Assembly: GCA_037501455.1 (NCBI GenBank)
Contig: CM074857.1
Span: 107,851,501 to 107,915,500, forward strand
Reading direction: 5' to 3'
DNA length: 64,000 bases
DNA from: Lantana camara
Lineage: Eukaryota; Streptophyta; Magnoliopsida; Lamiales; Verbenaceae
Shown here: in pieces, positions 35,719-47,303 of the stretch
Position numbering within the stretch: position 1 is the first letter of the stretch
Layout: each line of letters opens with the position of its first letter
The notes under the pieces: generated by a model
Seen by the model: only the letters and a program-made list of their open reading frames with translations
Told to the model about the DNA's origin: nothing
The model's database searches: none
Translations under genes and position numbers: made by a program

Positions 35719-35820
35719 TGACCTTACTCACCCCCAAAAGCTAGCTGTTGAGGGGAGGGTTGCCAAACCATTATATATTGAACACCACATCATTAATTAT
35801 TCGACGTGGGACATTTAACA
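35719..35820. repeat. Dispersed ~100-bp repeat inserted in the pseudogene
   Basis: ACTCACCCCCAAAAG... GTTGAGGGGAGGGTTG ...GACGTGGGACATTTAACA separates codons for NNEF and ESWED of the STIPL1-like sequence. It is the same family as the copies at 430-760. Target duplication is unclear. Confidence 0.6.
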
Positions 35821-36048
35821 AGAATCTTGGGAAGATCTTCTGCCGCCTCCTGTCCTACAAACCATGCTTGAGAATGTCGTTATGCCTCAAATATTAGCTG
35901 CTGTGGATTCGTGGGAACCATGCCGAGAAACTATTCCAAATTCCAATACATTGTTGGATTCATCCATGGCTGCCTCTGTTGGGACACAAGTTAAAGAGTT
36001 GTTATGTCACAATACTTAATAAATTGGCCCGTGTTCTTCACATAGTTA

Positions 36049-36373
36049 CCTAATACTCTCCTCCCCCATCGAATTGCGTACCAATTCTCAATACTTTTGT
36101 GTACCAATACTCTTTGGTACTCGAATTGGTATTTCGAATCCGGCGTATCGATTTTTAGAATAAAATTATTATTTTTTAATTAATAATTATAATTAATTAG
36201 TTTTAAATTCTTAAATCTTAATTATAATAGTACCTACCTTATAAATAAAATAAAACATACTCTAATTTTATTACCTATTTATTAATAATTACAATTTAAT
36301 TAGTTTTACAATTCTTAAAATCTCAATTCTTATGGAACTACAATTAGAATAGGATTGTCAAAATCTTAATAAA
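36049..36373. other. AT-rich sequence with GTACC motifs, left of the Athila element
   Basis: Holds repeated GCGTACCAAT/GTACCAATAC/TTGGTAC motifs near 36078-36140. Similar motifs recur at 49270-49385, to the right of Athila, so both halves probably belong to one older insertion into the pseudogene that Athila later split. Its far end is outside the window or hidden by the Copia copy, so the family cannot be named. Confidence 0.4.
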
Positions 36374-37900
36374 TGATAGACAAATCTTGAACCCAAGTGT
36401 AAGTTCTAAATCCGATTGCAACACTTAAGGTATCGTATCCACAGGGAAGGGAACTCAACAACCACTTCTATGACTATTTCTAATCTAAAGACCGAATAAG
36501 ACTGACAATGCTGTACTATACTACTATGATGAAATTAAACTCACGCAATAAATAACCAATAACACGAACTAACAACTAAAAACAAGATTTAACCACTTAA
36601 TTAAAACAGGTCGGGGAGTAAATCATATGCCCTTTTGTGATCAAATCAATACTCAAGTATGGATGTATGATTCTTCAACCTAATCACAATTTTATACCTA
36701 GCTTCACTCGAAGGCGAGATGTCTAATTAATTAAGCCAAGTGTTGTTCTCACAATCACTTAGTAACCAAATCAATCGAATAAAGCAAGATTAGTGTATTC
36801 AAAACCTAGCGGCTTGGCATAGAATTCTAAATACTTGTTGTAGAAATTAGGGTTAAATTTCTTTAAGCCCAAAAGTCTAAGTTTTGGAAAACAATCTCAA
36901 TTATCCTCAATCTCTCGATTATCGGATAGTTTACAATATGTTCATGGATGGCCACTCCACTCCCAATCTTTTCAATACCGTTTCCCTAACAAAGAATCAC
37001 ACAATTTAACTTGAGCATTAATTCAAACACCTTAGATGCATAATCCTTACCCCCTAACCCTAAGAGATTAGTTCCTCATAATTGGCTCAAAACTCATTAA
37101 GATCAAAAGAATTGCATTCAAATTATTCATGTCTAACATAAACATCAAAACGGAATTAATACTTCTGAATTCTAACCTAATTATCCAAAACGAATCTAAA
37201 GCGAGAAACTAACTACGCTAGAATTGAAAAACCAAAACTTGAGGAGTTAGTTTGATCGGAAAGCAGTAAATAAAACCAAATTGATAAAGTCTTGTGCTTG
37301 GAATGAATCTTCAACTCTATGTCTTCGTGTTTCTTCCTTCTCCGAGTGTTCTTGAACTTCTGGGAAGCTGACCGTCCAAAAGCTCCTTTATTCCGCCACA
37401 AACCGTGTTTAAATAGGAGTCCAAAATCCCAAAACCGCCCCGTGACACGGGCGTGCAAAGATAATGCCTAAAATGGTGACACGCCCGTGTCACGTATTAA
37501 AAACGTATCCACGCTTTCCTACTGACACGGGGGTGTCAGGATGTGTTCTTCTTGATGACACGGGGGTGTCAGGATGTCCAAGCTTCTCTGTACCTAGTCA
37601 CGGGCGTGCAGAAAATTGCTCTACATTGGTGACACGGGCGTGTCACCATCCGGAATACGATGGCCACTTCTGTACTGAGACACGGGCGTGTCTCAGTTTA
37701 CTCTTCCACGGGGACACGGGCGTGTCCCCTAGAATTTCTCGTTTTTCGCCCTTTATTGCATGGTTTTGCTTCTACTCCGTCTTTTCAACTCCAAGGTGAA
37801 AGGTACCTAATAGGGAGCATAAATCACGTTATAAGTTCTTAAAACTGCTTGAATTTAACTAAAATTGCCCTACAAATCCATGCAATAAACAGATACATCA
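36374..37900 (-). repeat. Athila 3' LTR
   Basis: Plus-strand ends TGATAGACAAATC and CAGATACATCA. It contains eight GACACGGGCGTGTC-like palindromes between 37440 and 37729. An 81-aa minus-strand frame (37213-37458) is present in both LTRs simply because they are copies. Confidence 0.9.
37440..37729. repeat. Cluster of variable-arm palindromes in the Athila LTR
   Basis: Core ACACG-GGC/CCC/GGG-CGTGT with matched outer bases. Clear members: 37476-37493 (GTGACACG/CGTGTCAC), 37522-37539 (CTGACAC/GTGTCAG), 37556-37571, 37628-37647 (GGTGACAC/GTGTCACC), 37674-37697 (ACTGAGACAC/GTGTCTCAGT) and 37710-37729 (GGGGACAC/GTGTCCCC). Two more (near 37443 and 37600) have one damaged arm. The same cluster is in the other LTR (48523-48812). 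Confidence 0.85.
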
Positions 37901-37914
37901 AACTCCCCCAAACT
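37901..37914 (-). other. Athila polypurine tract
   Basis: Minus-strand AAGTTTGGGGGAGTT directly precedes the 3' LTR. Near-identical motifs recur upstream at 38354-38367, 39153-39165 and 41675-41688. Confidence 0.75.
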
Positions 37915-39475
37915 TAGATATTGTTCGTCCTCGAGCAATCGAGAAAATTACATCAAACCAGCCTCAAAATCAATCTCTCAATGGGGCAATTCTCAGAATT
38001 TCACGCAAGCAAGTCTAGCCTATCAAATACAGTACAATCAAGCACAAGTATCAACACAATGGTATAATTCAAATATCCTCGTGTAGTGTGTGAATTCGAA
38101 CAAAATAATGTACAATGGTTAGAACACCAAACTAATGATTCCTTCCTAAGTACCAATGATAGACTTCGGAAAACATTCTTCGCACCTATCTCCACTAATG
38201 GAATTAACCAAGAATTAAGGATCGGAAGGTCTTTCGAGGCTTGTAATGTGGGCTCGGGGTTAAGGTTATGGAATTTTTAGTATAGTAGTAACTCAACACA
38301 CCTAGCTCACCCATTCAAATTTCCATGGTTGCCATCTTCGTCTTCCCCTTCATACTCCCCCAAACTTGGACCTTGTCTAAGTTTGTCACATGCAGACAGT
38401 CTAAAGTTTCTTCTGTTTCAAATCTACTCAATGCTTTTCTCAATAATATATTTTTTTTCTTTGTCTACTTGTTGCTTACACAACTCGTTCTTTTACTACT
38501 TCCTTTTGACTTCTTCTTTTCTTTCAGCATCTAAGATTATCTCTTATTTCTTCTCTTGCTTTCTCATCAGGAATTTAACAGCATCTTCAATCGATTCAAA
38601 CGAGTGAGCAAGGTGTGACTCAAGGGTAGGTTTATGGTGCTGTGCCTGTGGCTTATAATGCGGCTACAAAAATTTAATGGCACAACACTTAGGCTCAGCG
38701 GGGTCAATAGGATTTCGTTCTTTAGTACCAATGGCTCAATAGCGAGGCTACCTCCGACATGAATGCCTAAGTCATCTCCCTAACTCTTCGTCAATTCAAA
38801 ATTTCGCCTCAATAGGACTAAAATGCATCCTAATCCGCTTCTCAGTATTATTCAAGAATTACTAACTCAGCATCCTAACCTAAGTACATGACCTTGTTCA
38901 ATAGTGCACAAAAATAAGGATATCCCATCATTCCAAGGTATCAATACTCACTCCTAACTTCATGCATTCAACTAGCCTAACTCACTTTGGCCGAATTCCA
39001 ACAATCAAACCTCATCGAAAAATTAAAAATTTTAGCTTATTTTCAGCAATCATCTTTTCATTCTCAAAGATACCCACTATCAAGTAAGTAAATCCCCCAA
39101 TGCATCTTCCTATGCAAAATATTAGCAATACAATCCAAAACTTTTTGCCCCTCTCCCCCAAACTTAAACCATGCAATGTCCTCATGCATAAAAGAAACAG
39201 GAAGGAAGGCAAAAAGAAAACTCCCTCAATACCGCGAAGAACCCGGCAACAAGCTATTCATCAACCCTAACCTGCACTTAAACGACTAAAACACGGATCA
39301 TAAGCTAAGCAGAGCAAATGATAATCAACATGCAATTAACAAGAAGGCCCTGTCGTCAAGTACCTCATACAACCATAAGAATAGTTAGCATCGTGCAAAT
39401 AGTTAGGTTAAAGTGGTGAATTAGATCATCATACAGACCAAAGCAAGAAAAATAAAAGACTAGAACAGAACCCAA
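37915..39475 (-). other. Athila non-coding region between env-position ORF and 3' LTR
   Basis: About 1.5 kb with no ORF of note, containing two extra purine-tract-like motifs. Small frames here look random. Confidence 0.6.
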
Positions 39476-40717
39476 TCAAGGATAAGGTGGCGGGTAATGT
39501 GGGGGTTGGCTTGAGCTACTCGCTCCGGCACCGCCAAATTGTTTGGCAAGGTATGCATGGAGGTTCTCGAACTGTCCATCAATGTGGAGCTGCAAGGCAT
39601 CCAGCCGGGAGTCCACATGCTCTACAAAACTGTCCATCCGCGCATTCTGGGATGCCATATAATCCCGCATGTAAGCGGGGATCTCGTCATCGTCACCTTC
39701 GACCATCGGCATCGGTGCTCCGCGCCCGCCTTCCTCTCGATCCGGTATCTGAGCAAGCCTCCTCTGCTGATCGAGAGTGAGGTCATCATACTTGGCCACG
39801 CCCCACCTGTACATCCGCTCAAACCGGTTCCTTTCTCTTTCCGGATACCAGGGTAAAACCCTATCCTTTAAGCTCCCGGCAGACCATCGGATGAATAGAT
39901 CCATCTTGATGAATGTCTGCTCTTCGACATAGGGAAAGTTGGATAAAGGTTCCGTTTCCTCTGCAAGCCATCCTACCTCCTTGGCTAGCTTCGTCACATA
40001 GGCGCCATGGCCTATAGTTCCCGACGCCCTACCTGCCACCTCCTTTAGCTTATACATGAATTCGGTCGTGGCATCAAACTGCACCCCCTCTTTCATAAAA
40101 TACATAATGGCCAACTCAAATCCGTTTATATTTCCATCACTCTCATGCCTAGCACATATTCCCACAGCCAGAAGCCTATGCACCAATCGCCAGACTAAGC
40201 TATCAATCCAGGTGGCCTTAGTATTTCGTGGGTTGTACGCCGGGGCACCAGCTTTGAGAGGGAATGAACGCCACACTGCCTCTCTGTCCTCCGTAGACCA
40301 GTTGGGCAACGTTGTCATCTCGCAACAAGGAAATCCTAAGGCCTCCCGAATCTCGTCTAATTCTAAAGATTCGGCTTCCTCCCCATCTAACGTGAAATTG
40401 AGCTTGGTCTTGACCTGGTCCCAAGTCATGGTGGTGAAGAATGCGGTTGTCAACTCCGGATATGTATTAGCCGGAACCATCATAAACGTCTTCCACCCTA
40501 TATTGTCGAACAAAACCTCGATCTCTTCCCAAACTCCTAATCTACGAAGTGTAGCGAGATGCGGGAACTTGGTGGGCATGATATTGCGCGTGGTATTCCT
40601 GTTATAAGGGTTCCCAAGCCCTTCCAAGGTGACATTCACGGAATCCCGTGGTTGGCGGCCAGTGGGGCCGGACGAGGAGGTGAGTTGCAGAGGGGCGGGT
40701 CTCTTGTTGCGTCCCAT
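39476..40717 (-). CDS. ATHILA ORF-1-type protein in the env position
   Basis: 413 aa from the ATG at 40717. An open extension upstream to 40882 lies before a splice-acceptor-like TTTTTGTGCAG (ends 40723), so I prefer the ATG five bases after it (MGRNKRPAPL). Visible parts: basic N-terminus; a block KFPHLATLRRLGVWEEIEVL with WDQVKTKLNFTLDGEEAESL and IREALGF typical of the Athila ORF-1 domain; a coiled-coil-like tail (MASQNARMDSFVEHVDSRLD) and a Pro/Ser-rich C-terminus. No signal peptide or transmembrane segment follows the preferred start, so the usual env-like label is positional. The function is unknown. Long plus-strand frames here are shadows. Confidence 0.75.
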   Translation of the reverse strand: MGRNKRPAPLQLTSSSGPTGRQPRDSVNVTLEGLGNPYNRNTTRNIMPTKFPHLATLRRLGVWEEIEVLFDNIGWKTFMMVPANTYPELTTAFFTTMTWDQVKTKLNFTLDGEEAESLELDEIREALGFPCCEMTTLPNWSTEDREAVWRSFPLKAGAPAYNPRNTKATWIDSLVWRLVHRLLAVGICARHESDGNINGFELAIMYFMKEGVQFDATTEFMYKLKEVAGRASGTIGHGAYVTKLAKEVGWLAEETEPLSNFPYVEEQTFIKMDLFIRWSAGSLKDRVLPWYPERERNRFERMYRWGVAKYDDLTLDQQRRLAQIPDREEGGRGAPMPMVEGDDDEIPAYMRDYMASQNARMDSFVEHVDSRLDALQLHIDGQFENLHAYLAKQFGGAGASSSSQPPHYPPPYP

Positions 40718-40722
40718 GTTTC

Positions 40723-40735
40723 CTGCACAAAAATA
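40723..40735 (-). other. Candidate 3' splice site before the env-position ORF
   Basis: Minus-strand GTATTTTTGTGCAG/GAAAC-ATG. A T-rich tract and CAG sit five bases before the ATG. A matching donor candidate, CTGCAG/GTACCT, lies at 47314/47315, just before the Gag-Pol start. Joining them would remove Gag-Pol from a subgenomic RNA. Confidence 0.45.
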
Positions 40736-41469
40736 CCCCCATATCAACAACAAAATCAATTCAAGTTCAAAGGGGCATTTTATCGAACACCTTGTAAGCA
40801 CAAGTAAGAAGCCTAGGATTTCATCAAATAAAGCATGACATTTCATCACCCGATACCTAGACTTAGCCCTTAATACTACCACAATCGTTTAAATACCATA
40901 GGGCCTCAATGTCTTCCACAAACATGTAAATAACCACCCACAACGAACCTCCACAATTTGTAAAGTTCAAGTAAATATGTAAGAGCAAGAGCCTAATTTT
41001 CCACTACATAGCAAACACCTAATTCCCGCATGTGCAAAACTCGACATAGGAGCAAAAACTCAAGAAATTATATTCAACATGCCTCAAAGGGAATTTAGGG
41101 TTCATAGTCTAGAAGGTCAAAATTTTCAAGTTTATGGCAATTCCTAATTCTAAACATGCCAAAACTCGAAATAGAATCAAGAATTTCAACGAATACATAT
41201 CATAAGCATGGTTTATAGAACTAGGGTCTAACCCTTCTCAATTAAATCCATGAAATTTAAGTACCCAAGAGAAGAGAAGACTTACCCGATTAATATTAGA
41301 TGAAAAGTGTAATGTGTGTGTTGTCTTGCCGGAATCTGATCTACAAACAATAGTGGTGGTACTTGTGCCGTGTGGGAAAGGGGGAAGAAGATAGAAGAGA
41401 GATGAGAAGAGGAGCGGTTTGGTGTTAAATGACAAGAACATAAGTGGAACTCCCTTTTATTTCAGCCCA

Positions 41470-41690
41470 GCGGACATGACACGCCCGTGTCATCAAGTGT
41501 GCTATATGGGTGACACGGGGGTGTCATCCTTTACCTGGAGAGTTCTGTACCATGACACGGGGGTGTCGTTTTTGTTGAGAGAACTTGACACGCTCGTGTC
41601 GTATCTCGGCTGGCGAATCTGTACCGAGACACGGGTGTGTCTCGGTTTATGCCTAGTGGGAGTCACGCCCGTGTCTCCCCCCAAACTTAA
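41470..41690. repeat. Second cluster of Athila palindromes plus purine tract
   Basis: Six motifs of the LTR palindrome family lie between pol and the env-position ORF: 41476-41493 (ATGACACG/CGTGTCAT), 41511-41526, 41554-41567, 41587-41600, 41623-41646 (arms ACCGAGACAC / GTGTCTCGGT) and a damaged one near 41660. The cluster ends at a CTCCCCCCAAACTT purine-tract-like motif (41675-41688), the same adjacency as in no other part of the element. Confidence 0.8.
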
Positions 41691-41861
41691 AATTTTTAAA
41701 ATTCCATCCACTTTATTCGAACCAAAAAAAACCTGAAACACGAGACAAAAGATATCATCATTCACCAGCTTAACTACCTAAAGAGAGGGAAAAGAAAAGA
41801 AGAAAAGGGAAAGAACAATAGTTCTAAGTTATAGTCGTTAGCTTGACTTCATGACTCATGT

Positions 41862-44800
41862 CTAAGGCGCTGGAGCTGTTAACACGCACGAGACGTGTTT
41901 GCCAATTCGATCTCCGGCAAGATATGGCTTGAGTCTTTGTCCATTCACCACAAAGGGGGGTGAACCTTCATTACCTATTTCCACCGCTCCATTCACTAAA
42001 ACTTTTACCACTCTGAACGAACCTGACCACCTTGACTTAAGTTTCCCGGGAAAGAGCTTTAATCTAGAATTGTACAACAACACCAATTGACCCTCGACAA
42101 ACTCCTTAACCCGTATATGCTTATCATGCCACTTCTTTGTCCTCTCCTTATAGATCCGAGCATTTTCGTAAGCTTCTAACCTCAATTCTTCCAACTCTTG
42201 TAAGTCAAGTATCATTTTCTCTCCGGCTCTCTTGAGATCGAAATTTATAGCTTTAATGGCCCAGTACGACTTATACTCGATCTCGACTGGGAGGTGACAT
42301 GCTTTACCATAAACTAACCGATATGGAGAAGTTCCTATAGGTGTCTTAAACGCGGTCCTGTAAGCCCACAACGCGTCGTCTAACTTCGAGGACCAATCTT
42401 TCCTAGAGGGGCTCACTACCTTCTCCAAAATCCACTTCAACTCCCTATTCGTGACCTCCGCTTGCCCACTTGCTTGGGGATGATACGCAGTAGTTACCCG
42501 ATGCTGGACCCCGTATTTCTTCAGCAAAGCTTCCAAGGGCTTGTTGCAAAAGTGCGTACCTCTATCACTGATTAATGCCCGTGGGACCCCGAACCTATTG
42601 AAAATGTTCTTTTGTAAGAACTTAATCACCACCTTCGAGTCATTGGTCGGAGTTGCCACGGCTTCGGCCCACTTGGATACATAGTCCACCGCTACCAAGA
42701 TATACTGATTCCCATACGACGGTGGGAAAGGCCCCATGAAATCGCTCCCCCAAACATCAAACAATTCAACTTCCAAAATGTACTTCATGGGCATCTCATC
42801 TCTTTTACTAATATTCCCGGATCGCTGACAAGTATCACATTCCTTGGCAAATTTGTAAGCATCCTTAAACAGCGTTGGCCACCAAAACCCAGACTGTAAT
42901 ACCTTAGCTGCTGTCTTTCGACCACTTGAGTGCCCTCCATATACGCTCGCATGGCATCTCTCAAGCACTTTATCAACTTCCACCTCCGGGACACACCTCC
43001 GCACTAAACCATCTGAGCAGTGCTTAAATACATATGGCTCTTCCCAATAATAACGTTTCACTTCGGATAAGAATCTCTGTTTCTGATGGAAATTCATGCC
43101 TGGTGGTACAACTTTGCAAACCATGTGATTCACGATATCTGCGTACCAAGGAACTATTGCATCGGCTGCAAACAACTCCTCATCAGGGAAATTCTCAGTA
43201 ATCTCCTCCTCGTACTCATCCTCCTTTTCCCCGACCTCTAACCTTGACAAGTGATCTGAAACTAGGTTCTCTGTCCCTTTCTTGTCACGAATTTCAAGAT
43301 CGAACTCCTGGAGCAACAGAATCCATCTAATTAAACGGGGCTTTGATTCCTTCTTCGAAAGGAGATACTTGATTGCTGCGTGGTCCGTGTAGACGATTGT
43401 CTTCGAACCTATCAAGTAAGATCTAAATTTGTCAAAAGCATGCACAATAGCTAATAATTCTTTTTCAGTAGTAGCATAATTTAATTGTGCATCATTTAAA
43501 GTTTTGCTAGAATATGCGATAACGTGTAAACGTTTTTCCCTTCGTTGGCCGAGAACAGCTCCAATGGCCAAATCGCTCGCATCGCACATTAGCTCAAACG
43601 GTACAGTCCAATCCGGTGCAACCATAATTGGTGCCGAGGTAAGCTCCTTCTTCAACCTATCAAATGCAAGTAAGCAATCATCATTAAACACGAATTCAGT
43701 ATCTTTTTGTAGTAGCTTGCATAAAGGTAAGGTAATTTTTGAAAAGTCCTTGATGAACCGGCGATAGAACCCGGCATGACCAAGGAAACTCCTCACTCCC
43801 TTGATATTGGTGGGTGGAGGCAGTTTTGCGATCACATCAATCTTGGCCCTATCCACCTCAATGCCTTTCTCTGAAACTTTGTGACCCAACACTATCCCTT
43901 CCTTTACCATAAAGTGGCACTTCTCCCAATTCAGCACAAGGTTAGTTTCTTCACATCGCTGCAAAACTTGAGCAAGATTATGGAGGCAAGAATCGAAAGA
44001 AGAACCAAACACAGAAAAGTCATCCATAAAGATTTCCATTGTGCGTTCTATAAAGTCAGAGAAAATGGCCATCATGCATCGTTGAAAGGTAGCCGGGGCA
44101 TTACACAACCCAAAAGGCATACGCCTATACGCAAAAGTACCATAAGGGCAAGTAAACGTACATTTTTCCTGATCCTCTGGAGCTATAGCAATTTGGTTAT
44201 ACCCTGAATACCCATCCAGAAAACAGTAATAAGAATGTCCGGCTAACCTCTCTAACATCTGATCAATAAAGGGAAGTGGAAAGTGATCTTTACGAGTGGC
44301 ATTGTTCAACTTTCTATAATCTATACAGACTCTCCAACCCGTGACTGTCCTAGTTGGTATTAACTCATTTTTCTCATTTTTAATTACAGTCATCCCCCCT
44401 TTCTTGGGCACTACCTGCACCGGGCTAACCCACTTGCTATCTGAGATAGGGTAAATTATCCCGGCATCCAACAATTTCAGTACCTCAGCCCTAACTACCT
44501 CTTTCATGTTTGGGTTCAATCTACGCTGATGTTCTACGGAGGGTTTATGGTTATCTTCCATGAGAATTTTATGCATGCAAATAGATGAGCTAATCCCCTT
44601 TATGTCAGAAATAGTCCAACCTATCGCCCGTTTGTGTTCTCTCAAAACTCTCAATAAGGCATCATGCTGTGAATCAGTTAAATCAGAGGCAACTATAACA
44701 GGCAGTGTTTCAGATTCACCCAAATAAGCATATCTCAAATGAGTGGGGAGGGGTTTCAGTTCTAACTTGGGAGCTGTCTCAATAGAAGGACGAAGAGTGG

Positions 44801-47303
44801 GCTTACCTGTACCCAACTCTTCATAAACAAACCTCTTTCGGAATGGTACGTAGGGGGTAGCTTCGAGTGCCTTTGCGTAGGCGGCCAATTTTTCTAATAT
44901 GTCTTCCCCATCAATGTGGTCCGTGCGTCCTCTTAGACAGAGTTCGAGAGGGTCCTCGTTGCTTATGGACATCGGTGTCTGGGCTCTGATTTCCACCATA
45001 TTGCATTGTTCCTCGATCACCGGTCCTTTCATTGCTTTGAACAGATTAAATTCCACCTGTTCATCCCCCACACGAAGAGTTAGAATGCCACTCTTTACAT
45101 CAATTAAGGCTCCTGCTGTGGCTAGGAAAGGCCTCCCTAAGATGAGCGGCATGTTTTGGTCTTCTTCCATTTCCAAAACTATGAAGTCTACCGGCAAGTA
45201 GAACTTCCCAACTCTGACCAGAACATTTTCCAGGATTCCCGTGGGGTGCTTGACTGATCGATCCGCTAACTGTAGGGAAACGGTTGTTGGTTTCAATGAA
45301 TTCAGTCCAAGTTTTCTGCAAACAGATAATGGCATTAGACTCACACTAGCACCAAGATCACATAAAGCTTTATTAAAGGACATATGGCCAATTGTGCAAG
45401 GAATTGAAAAACTCCCTGGATCCTTAAGCTTTGGTGGAAGCTTATGTTGTAGAATGGCGCTGCACTCTTCAGTAAGTGCTATAGTGGCATAGTCCTCCAA
45501 TTTTCTCTTGTTGGAGAGGATCTCCTTCAAGAATTTGACGTAAGTGGGCATCTGAGCTAGGGCCTCGGCAAAGGGGATGTTAATATGTAGTTCCTTGAAG
45601 ATATTCAAGAACTTCTCGAATTGTTTCTCCAACCTTTGCTTTTGAAATCTCTGCGGGAAAGGAAGTGGTGGCACATACGGCTTGGGTGCCACTGGTGTCT
45701 TTGGCTTGGAAGGGGGCTCACTTGTCAGTACTTCTTTCTCCTCCTTTGATGCCTCGATTACTTTCTCAGGTTCCCCAACGGTGTCCTTTTCCTTTCTCAC
45801 TTCGGTTTCCACTGGTATTTCAGGCCCCTTGTAAGTTGTGCCACTTCGTAGTGTAATGGCCTTACAATGCTCTTTCGGATTTTCCACAGGTTTGCTTGGA
45901 AACATGCCTTGGGCTCTAACATTGATTGTATTAGCCAACTGGCCCACCTGCACTTCCAAATTTTTATTTTGAACCAGCACCTGTTCTACCTGAGATTCGA
46001 GTTTCTGATACCTATCATTCGAGACATTTATGAACTTCTCGAGGGCCGCCTCCCACCCCGGCTTCTGTTCTTGCGGTGGTTGTGGAGGGGGTGCGAATCT
46101 CTGCTGGTTTTGCTGTGGTGGATGCGGTCCCTGTTGTCTTTGTTGGAACTGTGGTCTCTGAATTGGGTTTGGGTTTTGAACATTCTGATTGTTTGACCAC
46201 GAGAAGTGCGGATGATTCTTCCAACCTGGGTTGTAAGTGTTCGAGTATGGATCATTTGCTGGTTTTTGATTTTGCACGTAACTTACTTGTTCTTGACCAA
46301 CAACACCCTGCGCACCTGCATTGGTAGAAGGACAAATATCAAACGAATGGGGACCACCACAAATTTCACATAATACCTGTAGGGTGTTTGACTGTGCCAC
46401 TGTGTTTCGTGCTGTAGCAATTGCAAGTCGGTCTAGCTTCTGGTTCAGTGCTTCGAACTTGGCATTGAAAGCTGTCACAGTGTCAGTGGTGAGTATGCCT
46501 GCCTCAGGTTTTGGAGGAGGATTGCTCCTCTCCTTTGTCCAACTGCTATTTGCTGCCATCTTGTTCAGAAGTTGCATTCCTACTTCTTCAGATAGTGCCA
46601 TAAATGCTCCTCCCGCTGCTGCATCGACCATGATTTTCATGTTCTCTGTCATTCCGTTGTAAAAGATTTGTACCAGTTGCCATCCTGGAACACGGTGATG
46701 TGGGCATTTCCTTTGCAATTCCTTATATCTTTCCCACCCTTCGTACAACGTTTCCCCATCATAGAGCCTCAAGCTCGTTATTTCATCTCTGTATCTCATG
46801 GTCTTGCTAGGAGGGTAGAATTTGGCTAAAAAGGCCTTAGAGAGGTCTGCCCATGTCTGAAGTGTCTCATTTGACAAGGTCGAAATCCATGTCCGGGCTT
46901 TGTCCCTTAGGGAGAAGGGAAAGAGCCTAACTCTGATCGCATCATCAGAAGCGTTGTGGATCTTAAAGGTCGAGCAGACATCCAAAAAGTAGGACAAATG
47001 TGATGCGGGGTCTTCATGTGGTAAACCCCCAAACGGGTTCTGTTGTAAGAGGTTGATGAACCCAGTTTTGATTTCAAAGTTGTTCGCCTCCAAGGCGGGG
47101 CGAGTCAAGTTGTTCTGGATTAAGCCAATGTTAGGAATGGCATAATCCTGGAGTGTGGTTGGTTGCTCGTTTATGGGTTGTGCCATTGGGATTGGGTTTA
47201 CTTTCTGCTTCTTTTCCTTTTTTCGCTTCGTTCGATTTGCCCGACAAGTCCTCTCAATTTCAGGGTCGTAAGGCAAGGGTTCCAAGCCTTTCGATCGTAG
47301 CAT
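41862..47303 (-). CDS. Athila Gag-Pol polyprotein, uninterrupted
   Basis: 1813 aa in one frame. Order (approximate residues): retrotransposon Gag (residues ~80-250, [19 protein letters not shown]); zinc knuckle [13 protein letters not shown] near 313; Pro/Gln-rich linker; aspartic protease [10 protein letters not shown] near 650; reverse transcriptase with [13 protein letters not shown] and the FMDDF active site near 1091; RNase H near 1220-1340 ([28 protein letters not shown]); integrase with zinc part [15 protein letters not shown], core GSDFMGPFP (near 1521) and SDRGTHF, then a C-terminal region. It makes the virus-like particle, copies the RNA and inserts the DNA. The start codon follows a short leader with the tRNA-Asp primer site. 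Plus-strand frames in this span are shadows. Confidence 0.95.
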   Translation of the reverse strand: MLRSKGLEPLPYDPEIERTCRANRTKRKKEKKQKVNPIPMAQPINEQPTTLQDYAIPNIGLIQNNLTRPALEANNFEIKTGFINLLQQNPFGGLPHEDPASHLSYFLDVCSTFKIHNASDDAIRVRLFPFSLRDKARTWISTLSNETLQTWADLSKAFLAKFYPPSKTMRYRDEITSLRLYDGETLYEGWERYKELQRKCPHHRVPGWQLVQIFYNGMTENMKIMVDAAAGGAFMALSEEVGMQLLNKMAANSSWTKERSNPPPKPEAGILTTDTVTAFNAKFEALNQKLDRLAIATARNTVAQSNTLQVLCEICGGPHSFDICPSTNAGAQGVVGQEQVSYVQNQKPANDPYSNTYNPGWKNHPHFSWSNNQNVQNPNPIQRPQFQQRQQGPHPPQQNQQRFAPPPQPPQEQKPGWEAALEKFINVSNDRYQKLESQVEQVLVQNKNLEVQVGQLANTINVRAQGMFPSKPVENPKEHCKAITLRSGTTYKGPEIPVETEVRKEKDTVGEPEKVIEASKEEKEVLTSEPPSKPKTPVAPKPYVPPLPFPQRFQKQRLEKQFEKFLNIFKELHINIPFAEALAQMPTYVKFLKEILSNKRKLEDYATIALTEECSAILQHKLPPKLKDPGSFSIPCTIGHMSFNKALCDLGASVSLMPLSVCRKLGLNSLKPTTVSLQLADRSVKHPTGILENVLVRVGKFYLPVDFIVLEMEEDQNMPLILGRPFLATAGALIDVKSGILTLRVGDEQVEFNLFKAMKGPVIEEQCNMVEIRAQTPMSISNEDPLELCLRGRTDHIDGEDILEKLAAYAKALEATPYVPFRKRFVYEELGTGKPTLRPSIETAPKLELKPLPTHLRYAYLGESETLPVIVASDLTDSQHDALLRVLREHKRAIGWTISDIKGISSSICMHKILMEDNHKPSVEHQRRLNPNMKEVVRAEVLKLLDAGIIYPISDSKWVSPVQVVPKKGGMTVIKNEKNELIPTRTVTGWRVCIDYRKLNNATRKDHFPLPFIDQMLERLAGHSYYCFLDGYSGYNQIAIAPEDQEKCTFTCPYGTFAYRRMPFGLCNAPATFQRCMMAIFSDFIERTMEIFMDDFSVFGSSFDSCLHNLAQVLQRCEETNLVLNWEKCHFMVKEGIVLGHKVSEKGIEVDRAKIDVIAKLPPPTNIKGVRSFLGHAGFYRRFIKDFSKITLPLCKLLQKDTEFVFNDDCLLAFDRLKKELTSAPIMVAPDWTVPFELMCDASDLAIGAVLGQRREKRLHVIAYSSKTLNDAQLNYATTEKELLAIVHAFDKFRSYLIGSKTIVYTDHAAIKYLLSKKESKPRLIRWILLLQEFDLEIRDKKGTENLVSDHLSRLEVGEKEDEYEEEITENFPDEELFAADAIVPWYADIVNHMVCKVVPPGMNFHQKQRFLSEVKRYYWEEPYVFKHCSDGLVRRCVPEVEVDKVLERCHASVYGGHSSGRKTAAKVLQSGFWWPTLFKDAYKFAKECDTCQRSGNISKRDEMPMKYILEVELFDVWGSDFMGPFPPSYGNQYILVAVDYVSKWAEAVATPTNDSKVVIKFLQKNIFNRFGVPRALISDRGTHFCNKPLEALLKKYGVQHRVTTAYHPQASGQAEVTNRELKWILEKVVSPSRKDWSSKLDDALWAYRTAFKTPIGTSPYRLVYGKACHLPVEIEYKSYWAIKAINFDLKRAGEKMILDLQELEELRLEAYENARIYKERTKKWHDKHIRVKEFVEGQLVLLYNSRLKLFPGKLKSRWSGSFRVVKVLVNGAVEIGNEGSPPFVVNGQRLKPYLAGDRIGKHVSCVLTAPAP

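Larger units (their letters stand above)
33536..36048 (+). pseudogene. STIPL1/NTR1 (TFIP11-like) splicing factor, broken intronless copy
   Basis: Three blocks of one protein remain. 33536-34343 encodes a charged N-terminus, a G-patch (GIGMKLLMKMGYKGGGLGKN, about residues 50-69), a lysine run (~10 K) and a coiled-coil-rich stretch. 35409-35718 continues with ESLAKSFMDLQTRYANEYTL and GWNPLQNPTHGVEVVSLW, then a deletion, a frame change and a TAG, after which APEPEPMLRFLELLNN is visible. 35821-36048 gives ESWEDLLPPPVLQ, ILAAVDSWEPCRETIP and WIHPWLPLLGHKL. The family acts in spliceosome disassembly with Prp43-type helicases. Two insertions split the blocks, and the C-terminal end is missing. No introns remain in the blocks; whether this is a retrocopy depends on the parent gene, which may itself be intron-poor. 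Confidence 0.75.

Noticed and set aside
37213..37458. 81-aa frame found identically at 48296-48541
   Set aside because: Identity follows from LTR duplication, not from protein selection.
37440..37729. Regular palindromes as a possible CRISPR array
   Set aside because: Variable spacing, no unique equal-length spacers, no cas genes, and a plant retroelement LTR setting.
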